From Pantanalinema rosaneae (GTDB lineage: Bacteria > Cyanobacteriota > Cyanobacteriia > Leptolyngbyales > Leptolyngbyaceae): a stretch of DNA of 64,000 nucleotides. The DNA lies in NCBI RefSeq assembly GCF_050753385.1, contig NZ_JBLZFZ010000010.1:1-64000 (forward strand). The letters are read 5' to 3'. A program made the translations under genes and the position numbers. Below, piece after piece: positions 34,591-43,975 of this stretch (positions within the stretch are counted from its first letter, which is position 1; every line of letters starts with the position of its first letter). Below the pieces are notes generated by a model, which saw only the letters and a program-made list of their open reading frames with translations, made no database searches and was not told the origin of the DNA.

Positions 34591-35378
34591 CGGCTATACT
34601 CCTTTTCCGCCAACTCCCTATCCGATGTTAAGCTAATTTGACTATTGAGGGAATGGATCTCGTCATCTGTTAGGAAACGATAGTGACCCAGGGGTAACCC
34701 TCCCTGGTTAGAATTTTGCAGTTGTAGCGTTCCGATCGCAGTACGATGCAGTTGTAAGACAGGATGCCCTAGTTGTTCAGCCACCCGACGAATCTGCCGA
34801 TTGCGTCCTTCCCGCAGCCCAATTTCTAACAGCGTCTTCTGCTCGGGATGTCGTTTTCGTACCGTCACCGTCGCAGGCAAGGTAAGCTGTCCAGCTAATC
34901 GGACTCCCTGTTGCCATTGTCGCACTGTACTTGCAGAGGGATACCCCTTCACCCAAACTTGATAGGTTTTGGGAATGTGGTGGCGGGGATGGGTCAGATA
35001 AAACGTTAAATTCCCATCATTCGTTAACAGGAGGGCACCACTGGAGTCTATATCCAACCGTCCCACGGGATGGAGTCCCTGTCCCTGACGTAATTCGGGT
35101 GGTAATAAAGCCAATACGGTTTTTCGCCCCTGGGGATCATGGCAAGTGGAAACATACCCGATGGGTTTATTCAGTAATAGATAAAGTAATTTCGGCGGGC
35201 AGACAGGGTTCACTACCACACCATCTACCGTGATCCGATCCTGTTCCGGTTGCACTTTTTGCCCTAGTTGGGCGATCGTCCCATTCACCTGTACCCGCCC
35301 CTGTTTTACGAGTTCTTCCACTCGTCGCCGCGAGGCAACACCCCATTGAGATAACACCTTCTGTAGTCGCTCAGTCAC
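34587..35378 (-). CDS. Pseudouridine synthase, RsuA/RluB family
   Basis: This enzyme isomerises a uridine in 16S or 23S rRNA. The 263-aa product has an N-terminal S4 RNA-binding domain (about 2-60, QKVLSQWGVASRRRVEELV) and a catalytic domain with GRLDIDSSGALLLT and catalytic Asp109, then EGRNRQIRRVAEQLGHPV. RluB, RluE/F and RsuA are not distinguishable by eye. The start is a GTG. It is followed by the rodZ-like gene with a 4-nt overlap and preceded by the sphS-type kinase with a 28-nt gap. Confidence 0.9.
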   Translation of the reverse strand: MTERLQKVLSQWGVASRRRVEELVKQGRVQVNGTIAQLGQKVQPEQDRITVDGVVVNPVCPPKLLYLLLNKPIGYVSTCHDPQGRKTVLALLPPELRQGQGLHPVGRLDIDSSGALLLTNDGNLTFYLTHPRHHIPKTYQVWVKGYPSASTVRQWQQGVRLAGQLTLPATVTVRKRHPEQKTLLEIGLREGRNRQIRRVAEQLGHPVLQLHRTAIGTLQLQNSNQGGLPLGHYRFLTDDEIHSLNSQISLTSDRELAEKEYSR

Positions 35379-35406
35379 CCGATCGCTCCTTGCTCCCCAC
35401 TTCTGA

Positions 35407-36798
35407 TCATAGAACTTCTGAGGTGGGTTGCCAGGGTAAAACTACCTGTAACCAGGCTCCGCCAGTTTCGGGATGATTGTTTGCCTTCACTGTTCCCCCG
35501 TGGGCTTCCACAATCTGTTGCACGATCGACAGACCTAAACCACTACCACTCCCGGAATACAGCGATGCCCCATCCTGGGCAGAGTCCAATGCCGGAGCAG
35601 GATAACTACTGCCCAGATTGCCGCCCAAGGAAACAGATTCCATCCGAGACCCCGATCGCTCAGGTACAGAACGGGCTCGGGAAGGATCAACCCGATAAAA
35701 TCGATCGAAGATATGAGGTAAAGCAGTTTCTGGGAACCCACAGCCAGCATCGATCACGTCAAGACAAACTTGGGATTTCGCCGGTAGCGACTCATTAGGT
35801 TGTGGGGTAAGCTGTACCCGAATGGACTGGTGGGGGGGACTGTATTTAATGCTGTTGTCGAGAAGATTTAATAGCACCCGATGTACCCCGGCTTCATTAA
35901 CTTGAATTAATAGCTGCTCCGGTCCGACATAGTCTAATTGCAGCGCTTTTTTACGAGCTAACGGCTCCAGGCTCAGCCAGGTCGATTGAATCAACTTCGT
36001 GAGATCAACCGATGTCAGGCTTAATTGATGCAGAGATTGTGCCTCTAACTGACTCAAATCCAGTAAATCTTGCACCAGACTACTCAAGCGAATGGTTTCT
36101 TTCAGCAAGCGATCGACCCAGTCCCGCAGGGGGGGTTCCAATCGTGCTTGCAATGTTTCAGCCACTAACCGAATCGAGGTTAAGGGCGTTTTTAATTCGT
36201 GGGCAGCATCCGAAATCCAGCGATCGCGCTGCTGAATCAGTAATACGGTCTCTTCCCGACTCTCCAGAAACACTCCCACACACCCGCCTGCCATTGGCAA
36301 TCCATACCCTCGCAAGGGAGATGATTGCTGCTGCGATAACCGGGAAGGATCAGAGTAGGTTGGGTAAAAAGTCCAGTCCCGTTGGCAAGGCTGCCTCGCC
36401 TGACGAGTCTGTTCAATTAACTCATCCAGTTCATAAGAACGCACCACTTCTAGCAATAATCGTGGCTTACTCAACTGAAGTTGTGGCATACTCAGCAACT
36501 GGCAGGCTTTGGCATTACACCATAACAATTGGTTATCTTCATCCACTTGCAAAAAGCCCACCGGAGCAAGCTGGATCATTTGCTTCCAGGTTTGTAATTC
36601 CTGTTCTAACCCTTGCCCAGTTTGTTGATAGGCGGCGATCGCCCGGGTCAATCTAGACGTTTCAGGCAGCGATGATTCTAGGACATCTGCCCGCATTTGT
36701 TGGATCAGTTGTTTCAGTCTCACCTTCTGTTGGACATGCCACCAACCCAAAAGCCCTAGACCGATCGACAAGCCCAAGAGAAATCCCAACAGATCCAC
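35407..36798 (-). CDS. sphS: Sensor histidine kinase, SphS/PhoR type
   Basis: SphS senses phosphate limitation and phosphorylates SphR. The 463-aa protein has one short N-terminal hydrophobic segment (about 3-20), a PAS domain (about 72-185, with MIQLAPVGFLQVDEDNQLLW), HisKA with His200 in DAAHELKTPLTSIR and a HATPase_c domain (about 300-458) with NLLDNSIKYSPP, DAGCGF and GSGLGLSIVQ. A low-complexity Ser-rich loop lies in the ATP-lid region (about 385-430). One N-terminal helix followed by PAS and its place after the response regulator fit cyanobacterial SphS; the specific signal is inferred. Confidence 0.82.
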   Translation of the reverse strand: MDLLGFLLGLSIGLGLLGWWHVQQKVRLKQLIQQMRADVLESSLPETSRLTRAIAAYQQTGQGLEQELQTWKQMIQLAPVGFLQVDEDNQLLWCNAKACQLLSMPQLQLSKPRLLLEVVRSYELDELIEQTRQARQPCQRDWTFYPTYSDPSRLSQQQSSPLRGYGLPMAGGCVGVFLESREETVLLIQQRDRWISDAAHELKTPLTSIRLVAETLQARLEPPLRDWVDRLLKETIRLSSLVQDLLDLSQLEAQSLHQLSLTSVDLTKLIQSTWLSLEPLARKKALQLDYVGPEQLLIQVNEAGVHRVLLNLLDNSIKYSPPHQSIRVQLTPQPNESLPAKSQVCLDVIDAGCGFPETALPHIFDRFYRVDPSRARSVPERSGSRMESVSLGGNLGSSYPAPALDSAQDGASLYSGSGSGLGLSIVQQIVEAHGGTVKANNHPETGGAWLQVVLPWQPTSEVL

Positions 36799-36966
36799 AG
36801 GTTTTAGTGATTACGATGGGTTACGAACAGCAACTTTTGGACAACAATTGCCACTCTAGGACTATTTTAGGCGGAGTATCCTTTGAACGCCAGAATTCCT
36901 CGCAACCAGACAAAAGCACCTGATGGCTCTTAGTGATCGTTATCGCTTTACGGCTCGTATCAGGAT

Positions 36967-37767
36967 TTAGCCAAATCGATAGCCAAATCCCCGCACTGTG
37001 ACTAAATATTCTGGGTTGCTGGGATCGAGTTCGAGTTTTTCCCGCAGCCAGCGAATGTGAACATCCACAGTTTTACTATCCCCAATAAAGTCCGGTCCCC
37101 AGATCCGCTCTAACAACTGATCCCGCGACCAAACTCGGCGGGGATAGCTCATAAACAGTTCCAGAATTTTGAACTCTTTCGGAGAGAAATTCACCTCTTC
37201 TCCTCGCACAGTCACGCGACATTCTTGAGGATATAGCACAATCTCTTGAAACTTGAGCGAAGGTTGCTCCGGCTGAATTTGAAAATGGTGGTGACGACGC
37301 AACAAAGCTCGACAACGGGCAACCAACTCCCGCATACCAAAGGGCTTCGTCAAATAGTCATCTGCCCCGACTTCTAAACCAACGACTCGATCGGTTTCAC
37401 TGCCTTTAGCACTTAACATCAAAATAGGAACATTATTGCCCTCGCGCCGAATCAATCGGCATAAATCTAGCCCATTAATGTAGGGCAACATCAAGTCTAG
37501 AATGATTAAATCAAAACCCCACTCCAGGCATAAATGAGTGCTTGTAGTGGAAGAAACACTGCTCCTAGAAGGATTAGTTTCAATGGGACGGTGCAAGAGA
37601 TCTAACGCCGTTCGACCATCCTCTGCCGTTAATACTTCATATCCTTCTTCGGCTAGTGCTAATGCGATCGTATCGCGGATCAATTCTTCGTCTTCGACAA
37701 CCAAAATACAGCCCATTCTCAGACCGCGTTGAGGGTTGAGAGGTTCTGACGGCAGCGCAAGCGGCAT
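36967..37767 (-). CDS. sphR: OmpR-family response regulator, SphR/PhoB type
   Basis: The 266-aa regulator has a receiver domain (about 18-155) with phosphoacceptor Asp91 in LIILDLMLP and Lys141 in KPFG, and a winged-helix DNA-binding domain (about 168-264) ending VTVRGFGYRFG. A Ser/Thr-rich insertion of about 15 residues (64-79) lengthens the receiver loop before Asp91. An internal ATG at 37716 (MGCILVVEDEE) could be the true start. It precedes the kinase gene by 168 nt on the same strand. The pair fits SphR-SphS, which control phosphate uptake and alkaline phosphatase genes. Confidence 0.82.
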   Translation of the reverse strand: MPLALPSEPLNPQRGLRMGCILVVEDEELIRDTIALALAEEGYEVLTAEDGRTALDLLHRPIETNPSRSSVSSTTSTHLCLEWGFDLIILDLMLPYINGLDLCRLIRREGNNVPILMLSAKGSETDRVVGLEVGADDYLTKPFGMRELVARCRALLRRHHHFQIQPEQPSLKFQEIVLYPQECRVTVRGEEVNFSPKEFKILELFMSYPRRVWSRDQLLERIWGPDFIGDSKTVDVHIRWLREKLELDPSNPEYLVTVRGFGYRFG

Positions 37768-38165
37768 AACTTAAGCTGGCTCCTATTTACCAGAGGAATT
37801 CTACCATCAAAGCAGCTTTAGTATAATTCGATACTACTAATTCACAAATTCTGATATTAGGTCATTGTTAACTTAAGTGTAACTCTAATCCCCAACGCTT
37901 AATCTTGTCTCTAGATCCCATTAGAGTGAGCAAATCGCCTGAGCTCAAAATCTAGAAAATATCGATTCAGGTAAGGTTACTCAACATTCACCTAAGTATC
38001 TATATTACGGAAACCCAAGCAACGCTACCGCTTTATGGAAATGAAATCTTTCTTAAATTACCGCCCAGGCTTCTACCAGCGCTACTAGTAGTCAACGGCA
38101 TACAAGCATTCCAATTGCCAGATCTGAGTATCTAGTTGCTTTAGCCACTGAAAACCGCTCAAATC
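37768..38165. other. Intergenic region between ftn2 and sphR
   Basis: About 400 AT-rich bp hold the possible sphR promoter near its left end. The ftn2 gene ends at the right side. No RNA gene, repeat or further reading frame is supported. Confidence 0.4.
37820..37847 (-). promoter_or_regulatory. Possible promoter of sphR
   Basis: On the minus strand TTGTGA (37842-37847) and TATACT (37820-37825) are 16 nt apart, about 55 nt before the sphR ATG. About 20 nt further upstream the plus strand reads GTTAACTT at 37868-37875, one mismatch from a single cyanobacterial Pho-box half site; a second clear half site is not seen. Confidence 0.3.
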
Positions 38166-40631
38166 TTATTGCAGCATCCAATCCTGAATCCACCACTGAC
38201 CATCTTTAAACACCAGATTATATTGAACGCGTAAATTATCTGTTTCGGGAGCCGCCTCCGCCTGCCCATCGCGATAAGGCTCCAATGTTTCAGACACCTC
38301 AGCAATCACCGTCGCCTGAGTCGGATTGGCAGCAGTTGAACTGGGACTGGTTGTGGGAGCAGGACTTGCCTCACCCGCCAAGATTGGAGTTGGGCTGGGC
38401 AACCCCGCATCCGATGTCACGGGCGGTGAACTCAACTGATTCGGCTCCCCGGTTGCCGTCTCGGGAGTGGTTGCACTCAAATTAACCGATTCCACCTTAA
38501 CGGCATGAGTATATTTCACGTAGGAGTTATTCTGCTTTTCACGCTCCGCTCGACTACGCCACTCCGACAGTTTCGGCTCCAACAAGATCCGGTCTAACTG
38601 GTCAATCTCATGGGTTGACCCCATTGCCTTGGCTTTCGCTGCCAACCAAGATTCAATCACTTGCTGAGCGGCAGCCTGATCAAACTTGGCTGGATCAGCC
38701 GTCTCCACTAAGGCTTCCGGTGGTAACTCCACCAATGGTTGATCTAACCGCACCAATGGTTGATCATCCGTACCAGAGTTCGTTTGTCCGATCGGAGCTT
38801 GCCCCGATCGCAATGCCCAAACTCCTAGAAAGCCTAAAATCGCAATACCTAATAACACTAATCCCGGCAACAGCCAGCGTGAGGGCCGAGCGGAACGAGG
38901 TCTAGCTGGACGATCTCCCCCCAAGGGCGGCGCAGGAGGCTTCACTCGTCGTTGACCAGAGTCGGTCGGTGGACGTTCTCCCCGCGATCGCACCCGATCG
39001 GGAACCGCCCGAGCCGCTACTTCCACCTCGGGTTCCGCCACAGGATGGGATACCCGTTCCGCTTCTGGCATCGCTGTCGTACTATTCACCGAACGATTCC
39101 CTGCCCCGAGCGTCACCGTTGCCGCTTGTGCCGCAATCTGGTTGCGGGCAACCTCTAATAATGGATCTTCCTTCGCCTCTGGATCTCGGTTCAGATAGCG
39201 TCCTGAGCCTGCCGCCAACATCGGTTCTGGTTGAGCCCCATTCGTATTCGAGCGCAGCGCCACTGGGGTATTAGTCGGAGTCGTCGATCGGAGCGTCGCT
39301 GTTGATGGCGAGATGGGCTGAGAGCGCACTGGCGGCAGAGCCTGGTCAATCTCCGCTTCGCTGGGTAAATCTTCTAAGTAAGCCTGAACCTGTAGATCCG
39401 CAAAGTAATCTTTCAAAGAAACCGTTCGAGCCACCAAATCCCGAAAGTGTGGAAAGACCTCATCCTGTAACCATCGCTCGGTATAGAGACATAGCCCTGG
39501 CAGCAAATCCGGCGCTCCCTGAGAATGCTCCCGAATAAACGCGATCGGTTCCCGTTCCTGACTTAACTCTAGCGCCTGACTGGCTTCCTCCGTTTGTCCC
39601 AGCAGCAGCGCACAAACCGCCTTCTCTAAATAGACATCCTGACGACCGCTTAGCCGGGCTAATAGCCGCTTGGCGCGATAAATCAATTCCGCCTGACGAT
39701 CGGCAAATCCGCGTGATAGCAAGGCATACACTGCCAGATAGGTAGCCACGGCAGATGGACGGCTCGCCTCTTGTTCAAATAAGGTTTGCTGCTCTTCAGC
39801 GGTCAAATAACTCCGCAATTGTTGAATGAACCGCAAAAAGTCATCAATATTTAAGCCAGATTGATCGTCCGCCGCTCCATCAATGCCACCCCGATCGTTC
39901 AAAATATCTTGCAGCAATTGGATGCCCTGTTGCCGCTCTGCAGCTCTATCCTCTGGCACCGCTAATAATTCTAAAACTCGGTACGGACGCAACTTATAGA
40001 GGTCAGACTGGATTTCGCCCCGCACTCCCACAAACAGCCCCTCCCGCATCAACAACTGCTGCCCTGTCTCTAAGGCTTCTGCGGCATTCTCGTACTGTCC
40101 TTGTTGCCACTGTTCTCGCCCCAACTCCAAACAGGCAAGGGCAACCGTTAATACAATGTCAGAAAAGACGATCGCCGGATCACCGTATTGTCCCCCCTTT
40201 AAACTGGCACTGCCGCCGGATAAAAACGGTCGTCCCAGTTTCAAAACCAGTTCATACTCGCCCAATTCTTGCAGAACTAACAGAGCACCAATCAATTCCT
40301 GATCGTCAATCTCAATGCTAGGGGCGTGGGGATCAAGGTCAGGATCGTCGGCATAGGACGTGGCTCCCGTTCCGGGTAAGGTTGATTCTGACTCTGAAGC
40401 CAGATCATAGGTTTTCGCTAAAAAGTTAGCATCATAAAGCTGGCGTTGTTCTGGATTGGACAACAACACATACGCTTTATCTAAAAGCTGCTTACGCGCC
40501 GCGATCGCCGCATCGGAATACTCGCGTCGGGGCAATTGCAGGGTACGATCGCGGTGCGCCTGCTTCAGTTGTTCAGTGGTCGCCTGAATTGGCAAACCCA
40601 GAATCCGATAATAGTCAAGCGGAATACGCAC
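38166..40631 (-). CDS. ftn2: Cell division protein Ftn2/ZipN (ARC6 homologue)
   Basis: Ftn2 (ZipN, Cdv2) tethers FtsZ to the membrane and organises the cyanobacterial divisome; ARC6 is its plastid descendant. I start at the GTG at 40631 (VRIPLDYYRILGLP) behind GGGGA, giving 821 aa. The N-terminal J-like domain (about 5-65) lacks the HPD motif, as usual in this family. A long alpha-helical region follows (about 90-430), then a disordered linker, one transmembrane helix (WLLPGLVLLGIAILGFLGVW, about 577-596) and a C-terminal ARC6/IMS domain (about 645-821) in which a Ser/Thr/Pro-rich loop is inserted. It diverges from pdhA. Confidence 0.93.
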   Translation of the reverse strand: MRIPLDYYRILGLPIQATTEQLKQAHRDRTLQLPRREYSDAAIAARKQLLDKAYVLLSNPEQRQLYDANFLAKTYDLASESESTLPGTGATSYADDPDLDPHAPSIEIDDQELIGALLVLQELGEYELVLKLGRPFLSGGSASLKGGQYGDPAIVFSDIVLTVALACLELGREQWQQGQYENAAEALETGQQLLMREGLFVGVRGEIQSDLYKLRPYRVLELLAVPEDRAAERQQGIQLLQDILNDRGGIDGAADDQSGLNIDDFLRFIQQLRSYLTAEEQQTLFEQEASRPSAVATYLAVYALLSRGFADRQAELIYRAKRLLARLSGRQDVYLEKAVCALLLGQTEEASQALELSQEREPIAFIREHSQGAPDLLPGLCLYTERWLQDEVFPHFRDLVARTVSLKDYFADLQVQAYLEDLPSEAEIDQALPPVRSQPISPSTATLRSTTPTNTPVALRSNTNGAQPEPMLAAGSGRYLNRDPEAKEDPLLEVARNQIAAQAATVTLGAGNRSVNSTTAMPEAERVSHPVAEPEVEVAARAVPDRVRSRGERPPTDSGQRRVKPPAPPLGGDRPARPRSARPSRWLLPGLVLLGIAILGFLGVWALRSGQAPIGQTNSGTDDQPLVRLDQPLVELPPEALVETADPAKFDQAAAQQVIESWLAAKAKAMGSTHEIDQLDRILLEPKLSEWRSRAEREKQNNSYVKYTHAVKVESVNLSATTPETATGEPNQLSSPPVTSDAGLPSPTPILAGEASPAPTTSPSSTAANPTQATVIAEVSETLEPYRDGQAEAAPETDNLRVQYNLVFKDGQWWIQDWMLQ

Positions 40632-40816
40632 GGTACACTTCCCCAACGGTAAGGAGTAAGGTTAAGCTATGGTATCGGATCTTGGCAGTTCTGTAACGTG
40701 CCCAGATCATACCGCTTACATAACAAAGTGGCAGTTTACACCCAGGATAAGCAAAATCCCCCGGTCAGCAACATAAATTCTAGAAAATTTGAGAAGTCTG
40801 AGGTCAGGACAGGTCA

Positions 40817-41848
40817 ATGGTTCAAGACAGAACAGTTCCGGTATTTCCGGCAACCCAAGCCAACATCAGCCGAGACGAAGGATTGATGCTGTATGAAGAT
40901 ATGGTACTCGGGCGCTCCTTTGAGGACAAGTGCGCCGAAATGTACTATCGCGGCAAAATGTTTGGTTTCGTTCACCTGTATAACGGACAGGAAGCTGTTT
41001 CCACAGGTGTGATTAAAGCCATGCGACCCGGTGAAGACTACGTTTGCAGTACCTACCGTGATCACGTTCATGCCTTGAGTGCTGGAGTGTCCGCCCACAG
41101 CGTCATGGCGGAGTTATTTGGCAAAGCCACGGGATGTAGTAAAGGACGTGGCGGTTCGATGCACCTATTTTCAGCCGAACATCGTCTACTCGGCGGCTAT
41201 GCCTTTATTGGAGAAGGAATTCCGGTCGCCACAGGAGCCGCATTCCAAAGCAAATACCGCCGGGAAGTGATGAATGATCCCACGGCAGATCAGGTAACGG
41301 CGGCATTCTTTGGTGATGGCACCACCAACAACGGACAATTTTTTGAGTGCCTGAATATGGCAGCACTATGGAAGCTACCCATTCTATTTGTGGTGGAAAA
41401 TAACAAATGGGCGATCGGGATGGCGCATGAACGAGCCACCTCCCAACCCGAAATCTATCGCAAAGCCGCTGGATTTGGCATGGTCGGGGTCGAAGTTGAT
41501 GGGATGGATGTGCTGGCAGTGCGAGCCGTTGCCCAAGAGGCGGTTGCGCGGGCGCGGGCAGGGGAAGGCCCAACGTTGATTGAATGCTTAACCTATCGCT
41601 TTCGGGGTCACTCTCTGGCAGATCCAGACGAACTGCGGTCTAAAGCGGAAAAAGAAGCCTGGTTAGCCCGTGATCCAATCAAAAAGTTAGCCGCCTATTT
41701 GATCGAGCAAAATTTGGTCAATCAGCAAGAACTGAAAGAGATCGACAAAAAGATTCAGGCAAACATCGAAGATGCCGTTAAATTTGCGCTCGAAAGTCCT
41801 GAACCCGATCCCAACGAACTCTACCGCTATGTGTTTGCCGAAGACTAA
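40817..41848 (+). CDS. pdhA: Pyruvate dehydrogenase E1 component, alpha subunit
   Basis: PdhA and PdhB form the thiamine-diphosphate E1 enzyme that decarboxylates pyruvate for acetyl-CoA. The 343-aa protein has the TPP-binding motif from GDG (166-168) to NNKWAIG (195-201), the FVHLYNGQEA substrate region (51-60) and the two phosphorylation-loop-like segments RFRGHSLADP. Length is typical. pdhB is not adjacent, as is common in cyanobacteria. An inverted repeat follows the stop. Confidence 0.96.
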   Translation: MVQDRTVPVFPATQANISRDEGLMLYEDMVLGRSFEDKCAEMYYRGKMFGFVHLYNGQEAVSTGVIKAMRPGEDYVCSTYRDHVHALSAGVSAHSVMAELFGKATGCSKGRGGSMHLFSAEHRLLGGYAFIGEGIPVATGAAFQSKYRREVMNDPTADQVTAAFFGDGTTNNGQFFECLNMAALWKLPILFVVENNKWAIGMAHERATSQPEIYRKAAGFGMVGVEVDGMDVLAVRAVAQEAVARARAGEGPTLIECLTYRFRGHSLADPDELRSKAEKEAWLARDPIKKLAAYLIEQNLVNQQELKEIDKKIQANIEDAVKFALESPEPDPNELYRYVFAED

Positions 41849-41873
41849 ACTCACATCTTCAGCAACCTGCCGT

Positions 41874-41901
41874 TTTTAGGGAAACTTTTGCCGCCCTAAA
41901 A
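41874..41901 (+). terminator. Inverted repeat after pdhA
   Basis: TTTTAGGG (41874-41881) and CCCTAAAA (41894-41901) form a perfect 8-bp stem with a 12-nt loop 25 nt after the pdhA stop. No T-run follows, so termination is plausible but not certain. Confidence 0.4.
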
Positions 41902-42049
41902 CAGTCTGATCTACGGTGAGACAAACCATGATTGCTCATAGTGTATAGAGAAAGATATGGTCAGCTCTCACCGTTTAATTGTTCGATCGCGCCAAGCTCT
42001 CAACCCGGTTGTCGATCACAGCCATTGCGATCGAGTCTGCGACTCAGTG

Positions 42050-42067
42050 TGTTAATATTTATTAACA
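42050..42067. promoter_or_regulatory. 18-bp palindrome, operator candidate
   Basis: TGTTAATATTTATTAACA is a perfect inverted repeat with 8-bp arms and a 2-bp centre. It lies between pdhA and the RNA-binding protein gene, about 530 nt before the latter. The form suits a dimeric regulator. No regulator can be named. Confidence 0.35.
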
Positions 42068-42592
42068 TCAAGTTCAATTCTGCTTTAGCAAGGCTCATAC
42101 TCTCTTGCTTAACCATCACTCGATTAGTTCAACTCGCTCAACTGGATGCAGCATCTCTAGCATGAGTTATGCTTAAATTCTCGTTACAAGTTCAACTGGT
42201 TGAGCTGACAGCGTCGCTTTTTAGTAGACTAGAGCACTGCTACCAGGGACAGAAATTTTCTATTGTACTAGCTGCGATCAAGCGACCATGATACCTTAAT
42301 GAATGGCGTGAATAATCTGGTAGGGCAGTATAAGAGCGACATGCTCAGTTCTAATTCTTTAGCAGCAATTGGCAGCTTCAATGAGTCTGGCTTGACTATT
42401 GAGTGCCATTTCATGCAACGGGTTGAACAATCGGCAGATAGGTTGCCCCTCTACTTGCAGGCAAAGGGATCAAAATTAGCAGGAAGGGGACGTTTGGCTG
42501 GTTTTGCATCCGAGTGTCTGCTTAGACAACTTCAGCCATTGTTAAAGCACAATTTTTCATTTTAGTTTCCAACAGCCTGGAGGTGTCTTCCC

Positions 42593-43042
42593 ATGTCCGT
42601 TCGTTTATATGTGGGCAATCTGCCCGAAGAGTTAACTCGTCAAGAACTAGAAGCCATTTTTGCCGAAGAAGGTGATTCAATTTCTACCAAAATTATCACC
42701 GATCGCAAAACCAACAAATGCCGTGGCTTTGGGTTTATTACCGTTAAGAATGAAGAACAAGCTGATGCCATCATTGAGAAATTTAACGGTTATGCGCTCA
42801 AAGAGGCTTCGCTGAAAGTAGAAAGAGCCCAGCCCCGCTCCAAGGATAAAGCAGACGAGACTCCTATCACTGCCAGCAGCGCTCCATCGAGCAACAAAGG
42901 TCGCAAAGGCAGTAACAATAAGTCTAAGAATCGTACTTCTGGGGGTTCATCGGATCTCGACAGCGTCCAACCCGATCCCCGTTGGGCTCAAGAGCTAGAG
43001 AAGCTCAAACAACTTCTCGCCGCTCAAGCCAGTAACTCTTAG
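42593..43042 (+). CDS. RRM-type RNA-binding protein (Rbp)
   Basis: The 149-aa protein has one RNA recognition motif (about 2-80) with RNP2 LYVGNL (5-10) and RNP1 RGFGFITV (about 44-51), including the aromatic residues that stack on RNA. The C-terminal part (about 85-149) is basic, Ser/Asn-rich and ends in a short helix, unlike the short Gly-rich tail of cold-induced Rbp proteins. Cyanobacterial Rbps bind mRNAs for cold adaptation and for locating photosystem transcripts at thylakoids. GGAGGTGT precedes the ATG. Confidence 0.93.
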   Translation: MSVRLYVGNLPEELTRQELEAIFAEEGDSISTKIITDRKTNKCRGFGFITVKNEEQADAIIEKFNGYALKEASLKVERAQPRSKDKADETPITASSAPSSNKGRKGSNNKSKNRTSGGSSDLDSVQPDPRWAQELEKLKQLLAAQASNS

Positions 43043-43066
43043 ATCCACATAGCGTTTCAATAGTAG

Positions 43067-43094
43067 AGAGGTGCCACAACTGCACCTCTTTTTT
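43067..43094 (+). terminator. Rho-independent terminator of the RNA-binding protein gene
   Basis: AGAGGTGC (43067-43074) pairs perfectly with GCACCTCT (43082-43089) across a 7-nt loop, followed by a run of six T. It lies 24 nt after the stop. Confidence 0.8.
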
Positions 43095-43102
43095 CATGGT
43101 CA

Positions 43103-43882
43103 CTAAACTAACCGGGTTAGCTGCACTCGATAACGATCTTTTTTGGTCACAGCCACTTCGCCAATTTCGAGGCGACCCTTACCCCGAATCGCGACCAGAT
43201 CCCCAGGCTTGAGGGCATGGCTAGAAGAGGTAATCTCTTTCCAATTCACCCGCACATCGCCAGCCGAGATCAGTTCTACCATCTTGCTGCGTGAAATGCT
43301 AAAACCGGCTGAAGCGATCGCATCCAACCGCATCGACGCTTCCACTGTGGTCAGTTCTTTCTTTTTCGGCTCCCGGAGCTTCAGTTCCGTCAACTCGATC
43401 CGTTGAGTTTTTACCGGCACCGATCGCACTTGAGCCAGATTTAACTCTAAAAACTCCACCATCTCAGGCACTACGATCGCCTGTGCCCCTCGTTCACCCA
43501 GCACAATAATGTCACCGACCTTCTCCCGCACAATCCCTGTCCCGAGCAGCGCTCCCAGAAAATCTCGATGGCTGGCTGGATCAAATAAAAAATTACCTGC
43601 GACTTCAACAGCAGCTAAATCCACCTGACTAGAATCCAATGGCAATTCTGAGCGAGCGATCGCTAACCGTTGGCGCTCTGCTTGAGGATAACCACCCCAA
43701 GCGACTAATTGCACTTCAGTTAACCGACTAAATCCTTGTTGAACTTCCTTCAGTTCCGGTGGCGATAAAAAGTCAGTTGCAATCACTTCCCAGGTTTTGA
43801 TCGCTTGTTCTGCCTGATCAATCACCCTGGCTACAACATCACGATGCTCAATACCCTTGAGCAGATCTTCGCGTGGCAACAT
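43103..43882 (-). CDS. Photosystem II S4 domain protein
   Basis: The 259-aa protein belongs to the cyanobacterial and plastid S4-domain family named for photosystem II. The N-terminal part (about 1-175) resembles the YlmH fold (DFLSPPELKEVQQGFSRL, WGGYPQAERQRLAI, HRDFLGALLGTGI), and a C-terminal S4 RNA-binding domain follows (about 180-250, RLDAIASAGFSISRSKMVELI). It may act in rRNA or ribosome-associated steps; the photosystem link comes from the family name. Convergent with the RRM gene. Confidence 0.88.
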   Translation of the reverse strand: MLPREDLLKGIEHRDVVARVIDQAEQAIKTWEVIATDFLSPPELKEVQQGFSRLTEVQLVAWGGYPQAERQRLAIARSELPLDSSQVDLAAVEVAGNFLFDPASHRDFLGALLGTGIVREKVGDIIVLGERGAQAIVVPEMVEFLELNLAQVRSVPVKTQRIELTELKLREPKKKELTTVEASMRLDAIASAGFSISRSKMVELISAGDVRVNWKEITSSSHALKPGDLVAIRGKGRLEIGEVAVTKKDRYRVQLTRLV

Positions 43883-43936
43883 GAATCCAATAATAAGTAA
43901 GCTGCTTTGATTCTAACTTAGCCAACCGACGACCTA

Positions 43937-43961
43937 AATCCGCTCAACGTCAGGATTTAGT
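43937..43961. other. Inverted repeat after prfA
   Basis: TAAATCC (43937-43943) and GGATTTA (43955-43961) pair over 7 bp with an 11-nt loop, in the 93-nt gap between prfA and the PSII S4 gene. No T-run follows on either strand. It may attenuate the end of the ribosomal transcript. Confidence 0.3.
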
Positions 43962-43975
43962 AGATCCTGGTCGGA

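Larger units (their letters stand above)
41849..42592. other. Long region upstream of the RNA-binding protein gene
   Basis: These 744 bp carry no supported gene. They contain the hairpin at 41874-41901 and the palindrome at 42050-42067. Variants of AGTTCAACT recur at about 42127-42135 and 42188-42196. An 88-codon frame (42299-42565) lacks a ribosome-binding site and known similarity. A long 5' leader or independent small RNA would fit, as RNA-binding protein genes often have regulated leaders, but nothing here proves it. Confidence 0.4.

Noticed and set aside
36012..36656. 214-codon plus-strand frame antisense to sphS
   Set aside because: It lies wholly inside a well-supported histidine kinase gene, has no domain and no ribosome-binding site; it is a codon-bias shadow.
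42299..42565. 88-codon frame upstream of the RNA-binding protein gene
   Set aside because: No Shine-Dalgarno before the ATG, no known similarity, and the region is better explained as a leader or regulatory stretch; kept only as a mention.
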